Source: Mycolicibacterium iranicum (GTDB lineage Bacteria; Actinomycetota; Actinomycetes; Mycobacteriales; Mycobacteriaceae). From it: 64,000 nucleotides of DNA. This document shows positions 51,648-60,835 of this stretch, one piece after another. Both the position numbers and the translations under genes were made by a program. The stretch is from assembly GCF_002101705.1 (NCBI RefSeq), contig NZ_LQPC01000019.1, positions 62,001 to 126,000 on the forward strand, read 5' to 3'. Each line of letters opens with the position of its first letter. Positions within the stretch are counted from its first letter, which is position 1. The notes beneath the pieces were generated by a model. The model did not search any database and was not told the origin of the DNA. It saw nothing but the letters and a program-made list of their open reading frames with translations.

Positions 51648-53165
51648 ATGGATCGCAAGTCCGACCGTAATTACGAGATAATTATCATAGGAGCTGGATT
51701 TTCCGGCATCGGGTCTGGCATTAGCTTGATGAAGGCGGGATTTACCGACTTCTTGATGGTTGATGACGCCGATGGCGTAGGTGGTACGTGGCACTGGAAC
51801 ACCTACCCGGGTATCGCTGTCGATATACCGTCGTTCAGTTATCAATTCTCATACGAAATGCGGCCCTCTTGGTCGCGCACGTACGCCCACGGCAATGAGC
51901 TCAAAGCCTATGCCGAGCGATGTGTTGAAAAGTATCGGCTCTGGGACCATATTCGTTTCAACACAACCATTACCGAGGCTTGTTTCGACGAGAACGCAAC
52001 ACGGTGGCATTTGACCAGTGCCAATGGTGAGGAGTTCACGGCACGCTTCGTGATAAATTGCTCCGGCGTTCTCAGTCGGCCAAAGTGGCCTGAAATCAAG
52101 GGGGTGCGAGATTTCGCCGGCGTTACGCTCCACACGGCTAGATGGGACAATGCCAAAGATCTCAGCGGGAAGAGGGTTGCAGTAATCGGTACCGGTGCAT
52201 CGGCGGTGCAACTGATACCCGAAGTCGCAAAGAAAGCAGAGAGTCTGACGGTATTTCAGCGAACTCCAATTTATTGTCTGCCGAAGCCAGACTTCCCCAT
52301 ACCGACGTGGGGTGGAAGGCTTCTACATTTCCTGCCGGGGGCACAATTGGCGACCCGGACCGCCAGCCAGGCGTTCGTGGAAATCACTTTCCCAATCGCC
52401 GCTCACTTTCATACGGTGATACCGTTCGCCGATGTCATGGAGAGCGCCGCAAAGCGGTACATGCGGCGTGAGGTCCATGACCCGACGACGAGAGAACAAC
52501 TCATTCCGCGCTACTCGTTGGGCTGTAAACGACCCAGCTTCCACAATTCCTATCTCGCAACGTACAACCGGTCCAACGTTTCGCTCGAGACGAGCGGCAT
52601 AACCCATATCGACCATGCATCCGTCCATACTCGAGACGGCAAAGCTCATCCCATTGACGTCTTGATCCTGGCCACCGGCTTCAAAGTGATGGAGTCGGGC
52701 AACATGCCAACTTACGTATTGAAGGGACGCGGCGGGCTGGAGCAGGCTACATGGTGGGACGAGCATCGACTGCAGGCCTTCGAAGGGGTGAGCGTCCCGG
52801 GATTTCCGAATCATTTCAACATCTTCGGCCCGTACGGCTACAACGGTTCCTCGTACTTCACGCTCATCGAGGCGCAGAGTCGGCACATCGTCCGGTGTCT
52901 TCGTCGCGCGCGGGCGCTGGGTGCTAACTGCGTGGAGGTCAAGAAGGAGGCGAACGACCGTTATTTCGCCGAAGTGCTAAGGCGGCGTCACAGACAGGTT
53001 TTCTGGCAGCCGAGCTGTTCCAATGCCAACAGCTACTACTTCGACAGGCACGGTGACGTTCCACTCCGTCCATCAACGACTCTGGAGACCTATTGGCGGA
53101 GCCGCACCTTTCGCCTCTCGGACTACCGATTCGAGAATCGGCCCGAAGAGGTGTGTCCCCGGTGA
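51648..53165 (+). CDS. Baeyer-Villiger monooxygenase (copy 2)
   Basis: The 505-residue enzyme has the FAD loop IIGAGFSGIGSGISL, GGTWHWNTYPGIAVDIPS and the full BVMO fingerprint FAGVTLHTARWD, the only exact match of the three copies. The NADPH loop is VAVIGTGASAVQLIPEV, with ILATGFKVM downstream. This matches single-component type I enzymes that use FAD and NADPH. The 5' part is more AT-rich than the neighbours, perhaps a sign of separate origin. The stop overlaps the esterase start (GTGA), directly linking ester formation to ester cleavage. Confidence 0.92.
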   Translation: MDRKSDRNYEIIIIGAGFSGIGSGISLMKAGFTDFLMVDDADGVGGTWHWNTYPGIAVDIPSFSYQFSYEMRPSWSRTYAHGNELKAYAERCVEKYRLWDHIRFNTTITEACFDENATRWHLTSANGEEFTARFVINCSGVLSRPKWPEIKGVRDFAGVTLHTARWDNAKDLSGKRVAVIGTGASAVQLIPEVAKKAESLTVFQRTPIYCLPKPDFPIPTWGGRLLHFLPGAQLATRTASQAFVEITFPIAAHFHTVIPFADVMESAAKRYMRREVHDPTTREQLIPRYSLGCKRPSFHNSYLATYNRSNVSLETSGITHIDHASVHTRDGKAHPIDVLILATGFKVMESGNMPTYVLKGRGGLEQATWWDEHRLQAFEGVSVPGFPNHFNIFGPYGYNGSSYFTLIEAQSRHIVRCLRRARALGANCVEVKKEANDRYFAEVLRRRHRQVFWQPSCSNANSYYFDRHGDVPLRPSTTLETYWRSRTFRLSDYRFENRPEEVCPR

Positions 53166-54127
53166 CCAGAATGGATGCCCCTGACTGGCAGCCCAGTCTT
53201 GCCAGTCATCTCGTCGCGATGTCCTCGCGAACCACGCTGCGGCCACTGGCGCAGCTGATGCCATCAAACGCCTACGGACTTGCGGTGATGGATCGCGTGC
53301 TTCGAACAGCGCTCGTAGCCTCACGGCCTCGGCGCGGCGTCACAGTGCGCAAGGTTGACACTGTATTCGCCGGAGGCCCGGTTCGTGGGGACTGGATCAC
53401 CACGCCTGCCATTAATCCGCATGCCAACCCTTTGCTGTACATCCACGGCGGCGCCTATTCTATGTGCTCGCCGGAGACGCACCGCGGTCTTCTTGGTGAA
53501 CTCGCCTCGGCGAGCGGGCGCCCCATCTTCGCAGTGAAGTATCGTCTTGCCCCGCGGTATCCCTATCCCGCAGCCGCGGACGATGCGCTGAATGCGTATC
53601 GCTGGCTTACCAGCGGAGGGTCCCCGGGTTCTTGTCAGCGCACCGTCGCGGTTGCCGGCGATTCAGCGGGCGGTCAGCTCACGATGGCCACGGCCTTGGG
53701 CGCACGTGCAGTTGGATTGCCGCTCCCTGATGCGATGCTGCTGATGTCTCCCGTCCTGGATCTCAGGTGCGAACTTGCCAGAGCGCGTGAAATTCGCCGC
53801 CGGGATCCTTTTGCCTCCGCTCAATCAGCGGCGCGCGCTCTTGACCTCTACGTAGGTGGCGCAGATCGCGGAGATCCGCGCCTCAGCGTGCTTGACGCGG
53901 ACCTCACCTCGATGCCGCCGATCCTCATTCAGGTGGGCGGGAGAGAAATGTTGATCGATGACTCGCGCCGTCTCGCCGAGCGACTTCAATCAGCTGGATC
54001 CCACGTCGAGATCCAGGTATACCGGGGACAGATCCATGTATTCCAGGCTATGTTCCGGATTCTTCCCGAAGCCCGAGACGCGATTCATCGAGCGGGACGC
54101 TTCCTTGAAGCCTCGGAAGTCAGGTGA
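53162..54127 (+). CDS. HSL-family esterase/lipase
   Basis: The GTG at 53162 overlaps the BVMO stop and gives 321 residues; an ATG three codons in is possible. Motifs of the hormone-sensitive lipase family: the oxyanion YIHGGAYSMCS, the nucleophile GDSAGGQL, an acid near GREMLIDDSRRLAERL and the histidine in QIHVFQAM. It resembles mycobacterial Lip proteins such as LipR, which also sits beside a monooxygenase in the mymA locus. Likely role: hydrolysing the ester or lactone made by the Baeyer-Villiger enzymes. No secretion signal. Confidence 0.9.
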   Translation: MTRMDAPDWQPSLASHLVAMSSRTTLRPLAQLMPSNAYGLAVMDRVLRTALVASRPRRGVTVRKVDTVFAGGPVRGDWITTPAINPHANPLLYIHGGAYSMCSPETHRGLLGELASASGRPIFAVKYRLAPRYPYPAAADDALNAYRWLTSGGSPGSCQRTVAVAGDSAGGQLTMATALGARAVGLPLPDAMLLMSPVLDLRCELARAREIRRRDPFASAQSAARALDLYVGGADRGDPRLSVLDADLTSMPPILIQVGGREMLIDDSRRLAERLQSAGSHVEIQVYRGQIHVFQAMFRILPEARDAIHRAGRFLEASEVR

Positions 54128-54203
54128 AAGTGTCCGAACAGGCAATGCTCCTACACCTACACCACCTCGACCGCCGCAGCGTGAAGTCAGTCGTCTCTGC
54201 CTC

Positions 54204-55703
54204 ATGAGCAGCAACTTCGCGACGGCCTGTCGCGCATACGATCCGTCGATCGTGATCATCGGGGCCGGCTTCGCCGGGGTTGCGATGGCCCACCGGCTGA
54301 AGAAGGACGGGTTCACGAACTTCACGATCCTGGAAAAGGCTGCAGACATCGGGGGTGTTTGGCGTGACAACACCTATCCGGGAGCGGCCTGCGACGTGCC
54401 GTCAGCGTTGTACTCACTCTCGTACAAGCCCAATCCTCGTTGGTCACGGCGATATGCCGAGCAACCCGAGATACTCAAGTACCTCCAACAACTCGTGGAG
54501 AGTGGCGGACTGGCCGCGCATCTGCGTACCCAGACCGAAGTTGTCGCAATGACCTTCGATGACCAGCTAGGGCGTTGGACCCTGGTTACGAACTCGAACG
54601 AGACAATAACCTGCGATGTCGTCGTCTCGGCCGTGGGTCAGCTCTCCTTGCCCCACGTACCCGTTATTGCCGACGCAGACACCTTCCAGGGGCCGCGCTT
54701 TCATTCGGCGCGTTGGGACCGATCGGTTTCGCTTCGCGGCAAGCAAGTAGCCGTCATCGGCACAGGAGCTAGTGCCATCCAATTCGTGCCACACATCGCC
54801 CAGGAGGCGGAGCATGTCACGCTATATCAGCGCACGGCTCCGTGGATCTTGCCGAAGTGGGACAGCAGGTATGGAGTCCTTCACGACAGGGTGAGCGAGT
54901 TATTGCCGATGGCGCTGCGCCTCGAGCGTTTCGCGGTATGGCTAATTTTCGAGTTGCTCGCTGTGACGCTAGTCGACGCGAAGCCCCTCTCACGCGTCCT
55001 CGGTGCGATCGCGCGCCGCCACCTACATCGGCAGGTTGCTAGCCCATCTTTGCGCGAGCAATTGATGCCTTCGGACGCGCCAGGGTGCAAGCGAGTGCTG
55101 TTCTCGAATGATTACTATCCAGCAATCGCGAGTGATCGCGTGTCGTTGGTGCCGAAGGCTATCGCAGAGCTCTGCGACAACGGTGTCAAGACCGTGGATG
55201 GAGAGTTTCGTCCTGCAGATGTCGTGATCTACGGAACCGGGTTTCGCGCCACCGATTTTCTCGCCCCGATGTCCGTGCGCGGCTCTCGCGGAGTCTCCTT
55301 GGCCGAGGTGTGGAAGACCCAGGCGTACGCATATCTGGGCATCACTGTCCCCATGTTCCCGAACCTGTTCCTGCTTTATGGTCCCAACACGAATGTGGGC
55401 TCGGGGTCGATCCTCTACATGATCGAGTCACAAGTCCGTCACATCGCAACGCTCATCAAAGCCGTGGCTGCTCATCCGGGTCATGCGATCGATGTCAGGA
55501 CGGAGAGCGCGCAACGCTACAACACGCGCTTGAGAAGGCGACTACGGAGGTCGGTGTGGGCGCTGTGTGCGAGCTGGTATCGAACCTCGAGCGGGGAAAT
55601 CCCGACGAACTGGCCGGGGCCTACCTTGGTTTATCGACTCCTTACCCGGAAGCCGCACAGCGGCGATTACGTCTTGAGAAACGTCGGGCGTCTAAAGGTC
55701 TGA
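54204..55703 (+). CDS. Flavin-containing monooxygenase, Baeyer-Villiger type (copy 3)
   Basis: The ATG at 54204 gives 499 residues; the open frame extends back into the esterase gene but the extension is not family-like. The ribosome site is weak. FAD loop IIGAGFAGVAMAHRL, GGVWRDNTYPGAACDVPS, fingerprint FQGPRFHSARWD (S in place of T), NADPH loop VAVIGTGASAIQFVPHI. In its FAD-side sequence it is closer to copy 1 than to copy 2. Together the three copies suggest different ketone substrates or stepwise use. Confidence 0.9.
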   Translation: MSSNFATACRAYDPSIVIIGAGFAGVAMAHRLKKDGFTNFTILEKAADIGGVWRDNTYPGAACDVPSALYSLSYKPNPRWSRRYAEQPEILKYLQQLVESGGLAAHLRTQTEVVAMTFDDQLGRWTLVTNSNETITCDVVVSAVGQLSLPHVPVIADADTFQGPRFHSARWDRSVSLRGKQVAVIGTGASAIQFVPHIAQEAEHVTLYQRTAPWILPKWDSRYGVLHDRVSELLPMALRLERFAVWLIFELLAVTLVDAKPLSRVLGAIARRHLHRQVASPSLREQLMPSDAPGCKRVLFSNDYYPAIASDRVSLVPKAIAELCDNGVKTVDGEFRPADVVIYGTGFRATDFLAPMSVRGSRGVSLAEVWKTQAYAYLGITVPMFPNLFLLYGPNTNVGSGSILYMIESQVRHIATLIKAVAAHPGHAIDVRTESAQRYNTRLRRRLRRSVWALCASWYRTSSGEIPTNWPGPTLVYRLLTRKPHSGDYVLRNVGRLKV

Positions 55704-55768
55704 GACCCTGCAGAACCGAGCCTGGCCGACTAAGGGCACGAGACGCGCACTTAACCGCTAGGCCAATA

Positions 55769-55806
55769 ATGTCTAGATATTGACATCAATGGCATCTTTG
55801 TAAAGA
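55769..55806 (+). promoter_or_regulatory. Possible promoter and small repeat upstream of the second P450
   Basis: ATGTC-tagatatt-GACAT is followed by TTGACA (55780-55785), which matches the -35 consensus, and by TAAAGA at 15-base spacing as a weak -10. The 145-base gap between the third monooxygenase and the P450 is otherwise empty, so a separate promoter for the P450 unit is plausible. Confidence 0.3.
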
Positions 55807-55848
55807 CTGGTGGACGCCGTCAAAGCGGCCCAGCGTCCAGGAGGAACC

Positions 55849-57306
55849 ATGACGAATCACCTTCTCGCACCTGCGCACCACGTGAAGGAGCGGTTGTCCT
55901 CTGTGATCATGGTCCCCGCGCCTCACGCCGTCGACGACAGATGGCGTCGATGGAGCCGGGACTGGCCGGTTCGTGAACTGGCACCGGCACCCGCGGGCAG
56001 TGGATTGAAAGCCGTCCGGGGGGATGCCGGACTGCCCTTCGTAGGTCACACGCTCGACTACATCCGATTCGGCTCGGATTTCAGTCGAGAGCGCTACGAC
56101 CGTCTGGGTTCGGTGTCGTGGATGGGCGCGTTCGGCACCAAGATGGTGGTCATCGCCGGCCCTGACGCCACTCGAGAGGCGTTCACGAGCGAAGCGAAAG
56201 CATTCTCTCAGGATGGCTGGTCCTTCCTGATCGACGCCTTCTTCCATCGCGGTTTGATGCTCATGAGCTTCGACGAGCACTTGATGCACCGGCGCATCAT
56301 GCAGGAGGCGTTTACGCGTCCGCGCCTGACCGGATACGTCGAACAGGTAACGCCATGCGTTCGCTCGGCAGTGCCTGCGTGGCCGGTGGGCCCGTCGGTT
56401 CGAATCTACCCACTGTTGAAGGAACTCACCCTCGACATCGCTACCGACGTCTTCATGGGCGGCCGCGGCAAGGACGAGAGCGATGCTGTCAACAAGGCGT
56501 TCGTCGCTACGGTCCGGGCGGCGAGTTCCCTTGTGCGTGCTCCGCTTCCGGGAACCAGATTCCGCGCTGGTGTGCAAGGGCGGCGCGTTTTGGAGGACTA
56601 CTTCTTCCGGCATCTGCCGGCCGCGCGAGCCGGTGAAACGGAGGATCTGTTCGCTGCTCTCTGTCAAGCCACGACCGAAGACGGGGAGCGGTTTTCCGAC
56701 GAGGATGTGGTGAATCACATGATCTTCTTGATGATGGCGGCCCACGACACCTCGACGATCACCACCACAGCGGTCACCTATTTCCTTGCCAAGTATCCGC
56801 AGTGGCAGGAGGCTGCGGCTGCGGAAGCCGCGGCCATCGGTGACGGGTTGCCGGACATCGAGGCCCTGGAGAAGATGACGGTCATCGACCTCGTGATCAA
56901 GGAAGCGCTCAGACTGCTTGCACCTGTTCCGCTGGTGATGCGCAAGACGGTTCGAGATGTCGCCATCGATGGATATCACATCCCCTCGAACACGTTATGC
57001 GCTATAACGCCTGCCGTGAATCACTTCGATCGAACGATCTGGAGTGATCCGGAGCGGTTCGATCCCTCACGTTTCGACGAGCCTCGGCGCGAAGACCAAC
57101 ACCACCGATTCGCCTGGGTTCCGTTCGGAGGTGGAGCGCACAAGTGCATCGGCATGCAATTCGGGACGCTCGAAGTCAAAGCAATCCTGCACAGGATGCT
57201 GCGTTCGTTCACTTGGAAGGTTCCGGAGAACTATCACGTCCGATGGGACAACACCTCGCTGCCCATTCCGGTGGACGGACTTCCGTTGGAGATGAAGCGC
57301 CGATGA
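55849..57306 (+). CDS. Cytochrome P450
   Basis: The ATG at 55849 follows AGGAGG at ideal spacing and gives 485 residues. The I-helix has MMAAHDTST, the K-helix EALRLL, a PERFDPSRF meander and the haem ligand C433 in FGGGAHKCIGMQFG. The FGGGxHxCxG form and the 485-residue length set it apart from the CYP153 at 27194. It resembles the CYP51/CYP136-like bacterial group, but I cannot assign a family. No ferredoxin lies beside it, so it must borrow electrons, perhaps from the CYP153 ferredoxin or another in the genome. It overlaps the transglutaminase-like gene. Confidence 0.9.
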   Translation: MTNHLLAPAHHVKERLSSVIMVPAPHAVDDRWRRWSRDWPVRELAPAPAGSGLKAVRGDAGLPFVGHTLDYIRFGSDFSRERYDRLGSVSWMGAFGTKMVVIAGPDATREAFTSEAKAFSQDGWSFLIDAFFHRGLMLMSFDEHLMHRRIMQEAFTRPRLTGYVEQVTPCVRSAVPAWPVGPSVRIYPLLKELTLDIATDVFMGGRGKDESDAVNKAFVATVRAASSLVRAPLPGTRFRAGVQGRRVLEDYFFRHLPAARAGETEDLFAALCQATTEDGERFSDEDVVNHMIFLMMAAHDTSTITTTAVTYFLAKYPQWQEAAAAEAAAIGDGLPDIEALEKMTVIDLVIKEALRLLAPVPLVMRKTVRDVAIDGYHIPSNTLCAITPAVNHFDRTIWSDPERFDPSRFDEPRREDQHHRFAWVPFGGGAHKCIGMQFGTLEVKAILHRMLRSFTWKVPENYHVRWDNTSLPIPVDGLPLEMKRR

Positions 57307-57956
57307 CCGTCGACCACAGCCCCTACCTCGAACCCACGGAGTTTCTTGACTGGCAACAAGATTCGGTACGTGACTTCGTGTCATCGGCGATCCGTGGTGC
57401 CTGCGGCGACACCGAGAAGGCCATCGCCATCTTCACCGCGGTCCGTGACTCCATTTGGTACGACCCCTACACGGTGACCGACAACCCGCACGCGTATCGC
57501 GCCAGCACCGTCGCGACCGCAGAACGGGCCTACTGCGTCCCGAAGGCCGTGCTCTTGACTGCAGCGTGCCGAGCGGCGGGAATCCCGGCGCGGCTGGGGT
57601 TCGCCGACGTCCGAAACCACCTCCAGACCAAGGCATTGCGCGAGCGGATGGGTGGTAGCGACGTTTTCGTCTACCACGGCTACAGTCTCATGTTCCTCAA
57701 CGGTGCGTGGGTAAAGGCCACCCCGGCGTTCAATCGCGAGCTGTGCGCACGCTTCGGTGTCTCGCCGATCGAATTCGACGGCCGTAGCGACGCGCTACTC
57801 CATGGTTTCACCGCTGACGGCACCCAGCACATGGAGTATCTGCGCGACCGGGGAGCCTACGACGATCTACCCCTAGCAGACATCCTGCAAGCACTGAGAA
57901 CGCATTACGGCACATTCATCGATCAGCCGAACAGCCGTCCCGACCTCTTCGCCTGA
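57303..57956 (+). CDS. Transglutaminase-like superfamily protein
   Basis: The 217-residue protein is translated with the P450 (ATGA overlap). The papain/transglutaminase core is AERAYCVPKAVLLTAACRAAGIPARLGF with C78, then VFVYHGYS with H125 and WVKATPAFNREL, where N144 sits at the usual aspartate position. The order C-H-(D/N) is that of the family. No signal peptide, so it acts in the cytosol. Why such a cysteine enzyme sits between a P450 and a FadD gene is unknown; amide or thioester chemistry on the substrate is possible. Confidence 0.85.
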   Translation: MTVDHSPYLEPTEFLDWQQDSVRDFVSSAIRGACGDTEKAIAIFTAVRDSIWYDPYTVTDNPHAYRASTVATAERAYCVPKAVLLTAACRAAGIPARLGFADVRNHLQTKALRERMGGSDVFVYHGYSLMFLNGAWVKATPAFNRELCARFGVSPIEFDGRSDALLHGFTADGTQHMEYLRDRGAYDDLPLADILQALRTHYGTFIDQPNSRPDLFA

Positions 57957-57970
57957 AAGGGCACTACACG

Positions 57971-59602
57971 ATGCAAAGCACAATGCAAAATGTTCCGCTC
58001 ACGGTGTCGGCGATCGTCCAGCATGCGGCAGCCATACACGGTGACAGCGAGGTCGTCACTCCGACCGGAAATGGATATCGGAGAACGCCTTACCGCATTG
58101 TGCTGGCGCGAGTGGCTCGCCTTGCCAATGCGCTGCGCAGTCTTGGCGTCACGGCAGACCAACGCGTGGCCACCTTCCAGTGGAGCAACCAGGAACATCT
58201 GGAGGCCTACTGTGCGATTCCCTCCATGGGCGCGGTCCTGCACACGCTCAACATTCGTTTGGCCCCAGAGCAACTGGCGTACATCGCCAATCACGCGAGC
58301 GATCAGATCGTCCTAGTCGACGCTTCGGTTGCCCCGTTGTTGGCGCGCGCGCTCCCAGCGATGGCGTCGGTGCACACCGTCATCGTCACCGGAGAGGGCG
58401 ACCTTGCCCCGCTCCAGGGATGCGGGAAGACCGTTCTGCGTTACGAGGAAGTGCTTGCCGGCCAAGAAGAATCATTTGACTGGCCTGAGCTCGACGAGCT
58501 GTCCGCCGCGGCCATGTGTTATACGAGCGGTACCACCGGAGATCCCAAAGGCGTCGTCTACAGCCACCGTTCGACGTACCTTCACTCCCTGACCGCCTGC
58601 ACAGCTAACGCTTTGTCAGTCAGCGAGGCCGACCGTGTGCTGGCCATCGTCCCAATGTTTCACGCCAATGCGTGGGGGCTTATTTACGCAGCGTTGATGT
58701 CCGGTGCGGATCTGGTACTGCCTGACCGGTATCTCCAAGCCGAACCGTTGGTGTCGATCATCGAAGACACCAGACCGACCTTGGCCGGTGCAGTGCCGAC
58801 GATCTGGAACGATGTCGACCGATATCTGGATTCGCACCCTGAGCGGGACATTTCTTCGTTACGGCTGGTCGCGTGCGGGGGGTCTGCTGTTCCGCTTTCG
58901 TTGATGCGGGCATTCGAAGAGAAGTACGACGTGCCCATTGTGCAGGCCTGGGGTATGACCGAAACCTCTCCGTTGGCGACCGTTGCACGTCCGGCTCACA
59001 GAGCCGACGCGACGCGGCGCTGGGAGCTGCGCGCATCCCAGGGCCGACCGATCTGCGGTGTCGAAATCCGGTTGCGGGACGACGACGGGAAAGACGTGCC
59101 GTGGGACGGGCAATCAGTTGGGGAGATCCAGGCGCGCGGTCCCTGGATCACCGGGTCCTATTTCGGAAACAACGATACGGAGAAGTTCGACGAAGGATGG
59201 CTGCGTACCGGTGATGTGGGCAAGATCGACGCCGAGGGCTATCTGACACTGACCGACCGCTCGAAAGACGTCATCAAGTCAGGTGGCGAATGGATCTCCT
59301 CGGTGGAGCTGGAAAACACGCTGATCGGCCACCCTGCCGTGTACGAAGCGGCGGTAGTCGGCGTCGCGGACGATAAATGGCAGGAAAGGCCGTTGGCGCT
59401 TGTCGTCGTCCACCCCGGAACCGACGTTGACATTGACCAACTCCGATCGTTCCTTGCGGACAAAGTCGCCAAATGGTGGATTCCCGAGCGATGGAGCTTC
59501 GTGTCCGATATTCCGAGGACGAGCGTCGGAAAGTACGACAAAAAGGTCATCCGTGCGCGCCACTCTGCCGGCGAATACCTCATCGAAATCGAAACGTCAT
59601 AA
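57971..59602 (+). CDS. Acyl-CoA synthetase (FadD-type, ANL superfamily)
   Basis: The 543-residue enzyme has the P-loop CYTSGTTGDPKGVVYSHRS, QAWGMTETSPLA, RTGDVGKIDAEGYLTLTDRSKDVIKSGGEWISSVELE and the C-terminal lysine in RTSVGKYDKKVIR. The GGEWISSVELE form is shared with medium/long-chain enzymes of the AlkK/FadD13-like branch. Starts 14 bases after the transglutaminase-like gene. It would activate the acid released by the esterase, before the acyl-CoA dehydrogenase that follows 38 bases later. Confidence 0.92.
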   Translation: MQSTMQNVPLTVSAIVQHAAAIHGDSEVVTPTGNGYRRTPYRIVLARVARLANALRSLGVTADQRVATFQWSNQEHLEAYCAIPSMGAVLHTLNIRLAPEQLAYIANHASDQIVLVDASVAPLLARALPAMASVHTVIVTGEGDLAPLQGCGKTVLRYEEVLAGQEESFDWPELDELSAAAMCYTSGTTGDPKGVVYSHRSTYLHSLTACTANALSVSEADRVLAIVPMFHANAWGLIYAALMSGADLVLPDRYLQAEPLVSIIEDTRPTLAGAVPTIWNDVDRYLDSHPERDISSLRLVACGGSAVPLSLMRAFEEKYDVPIVQAWGMTETSPLATVARPAHRADATRRWELRASQGRPICGVEIRLRDDDGKDVPWDGQSVGEIQARGPWITGSYFGNNDTEKFDEGWLRTGDVGKIDAEGYLTLTDRSKDVIKSGGEWISSVELENTLIGHPAVYEAAVVGVADDKWQERPLALVVVHPGTDVDIDQLRSFLADKVAKWWIPERWSFVSDIPRTSVGKYDKKVIRARHSAGEYLIEIETS

Positions 59603-59640
59603 CGTCAAATCCCTGGAATTCCAACAGTCGGAAGGTAATC

Positions 59641-60786
59641 ATGTCCTCACCAATCTCTCCCTGGATGAATGCCGAATTACTCGAGCTTCGTGACCTCGCT
59701 GCGAAGTTCTTCTCGGCCGAATTGGCGCCGCATGCGAACCGCTTTGCAGACCAGCACCACGTCGACCGAGAACTGTGGAACCGAGCAGGCGAGCTGGGCC
59801 TGCTCTGCATGTCTATACCTGAGGAATACGGCGGAGGCGGTGGCACTTTCGCGCACGAAGCGGTCGTGCTTGAAGAGCAGGCCCGCATAGGTGACAGCTC
59901 ATGGGGCGCGGGACTGCACAGCGGAATCGTCGCCCACTACATCCTGCAGTACGCGACTGAAGAGCTGCGCGCGCAGTGGCTTCCCAAGATGGCGTCCGGT
60001 GAAATGATCGGGGCGATCGCCATGACAGAACCGGGGACCGGGTCCGATCTGCAGAGCGTCAAGACAAAAGCCCTCCTGGACGGTGACGAGTACGTGATCA
60101 CCGGCTCCAAGACTTTCATCACCAACGGCCAACAGGCCGACCTCATCATCGTTGTTGCCAAGACAGATCCGAGCCAGGGCGCTGCGGGCATCTCTTTGAT
60201 CGTTGTCGAGGCTGACCGGGCGGGATTCCGGCGCGGCAAGGTTCTCGACAAAATCGGCCAGCGCGGCCAGGACACCTCCGAGTTGTTCTTCGATGAAGTG
60301 AGAGTTCCGCGCTCGCATCTACTGGGCCAGTCTGAGGGACAGGGCTTCATTCAGCTGATGACGCAGCTGCCACAAGAGCGACTCATCGTCGCGGTGGGGG
60401 CTGTCGCAGCGATGGAACTTGCCCTGGAGCAGACGCTCAAGTACACGCGTGAGCGGGAGGCGTTCGGTCGGCCTGTCTTTGGCTTTCAGAACACCAAGTT
60501 CACGCTGGCTGAAGCCGCGACAGAAACGCGCATCGCACGAGTGTTCCTCGACTACTGCATCGACCTGCACCTTGCGGGTCAACTCGACGTGCAGACCGTC
60601 GCCATGGCGAAGTGGTGGACCACTGAGCGAGCGATGAAGGTACTCGATGACTGTATGCAGCTTCACGGCGGATATGGCTACATGACCGAGTACCCCATCT
60701 CGAGGTTGTGGGTGGATCAGCGCGTGCAAAAAATCTATGCCGGCACGAACGAGGTGATGAAGGAAATCATCTCGCGTTCCCTATGA
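59641..60786 (+). CDS. Acyl-CoA dehydrogenase (FadE-type)
   Basis: The ATG at 59641 follows GGAAGGT and gives 381 residues. All ACAD marks are present: IPEEYGGGGGTFAHEAV, AIAMTEPGTGSDLQSVKTKA, ITGSKTFITNGQQADLIIVVAKT, MQLHGGYGYMTEYPISRLWVDQRVQKIYAGTNEVMKEII. The YAGTNEV segment is of the long-chain type, in which the catalytic glutamate lies on another helix. It catalyses the first beta-oxidation step on the acyl-CoA made by the upstream synthetase. Confidence 0.93.
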   Translation: MSSPISPWMNAELLELRDLAAKFFSAELAPHANRFADQHHVDRELWNRAGELGLLCMSIPEEYGGGGGTFAHEAVVLEEQARIGDSSWGAGLHSGIVAHYILQYATEELRAQWLPKMASGEMIGAIAMTEPGTGSDLQSVKTKALLDGDEYVITGSKTFITNGQQADLIIVVAKTDPSQGAAGISLIVVEADRAGFRRGKVLDKIGQRGQDTSELFFDEVRVPRSHLLGQSEGQGFIQLMTQLPQERLIVAVGAVAAMELALEQTLKYTREREAFGRPVFGFQNTKFTLAEAATETRIARVFLDYCIDLHLAGQLDVQTVAMAKWWTTERAMKVLDDCMQLHGGYGYMTEYPISRLWVDQRVQKIYAGTNEVMKEIISRSL

Positions 60787-60835
60787 CTCAGAGGAGTTGC
60801 CGCCCGCACGTTAGTCATCTAGAGGAGGAGGACTG

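Noticed and set aside
55704..55768. tRNA-like sequence on the minus strand (GGCCTAGCGGTTAAGTGCGC)
   Set aside because: It looks like a D-arm, but no TTCGA T-loop, anticodon stem or closing acceptor stem can be formed.
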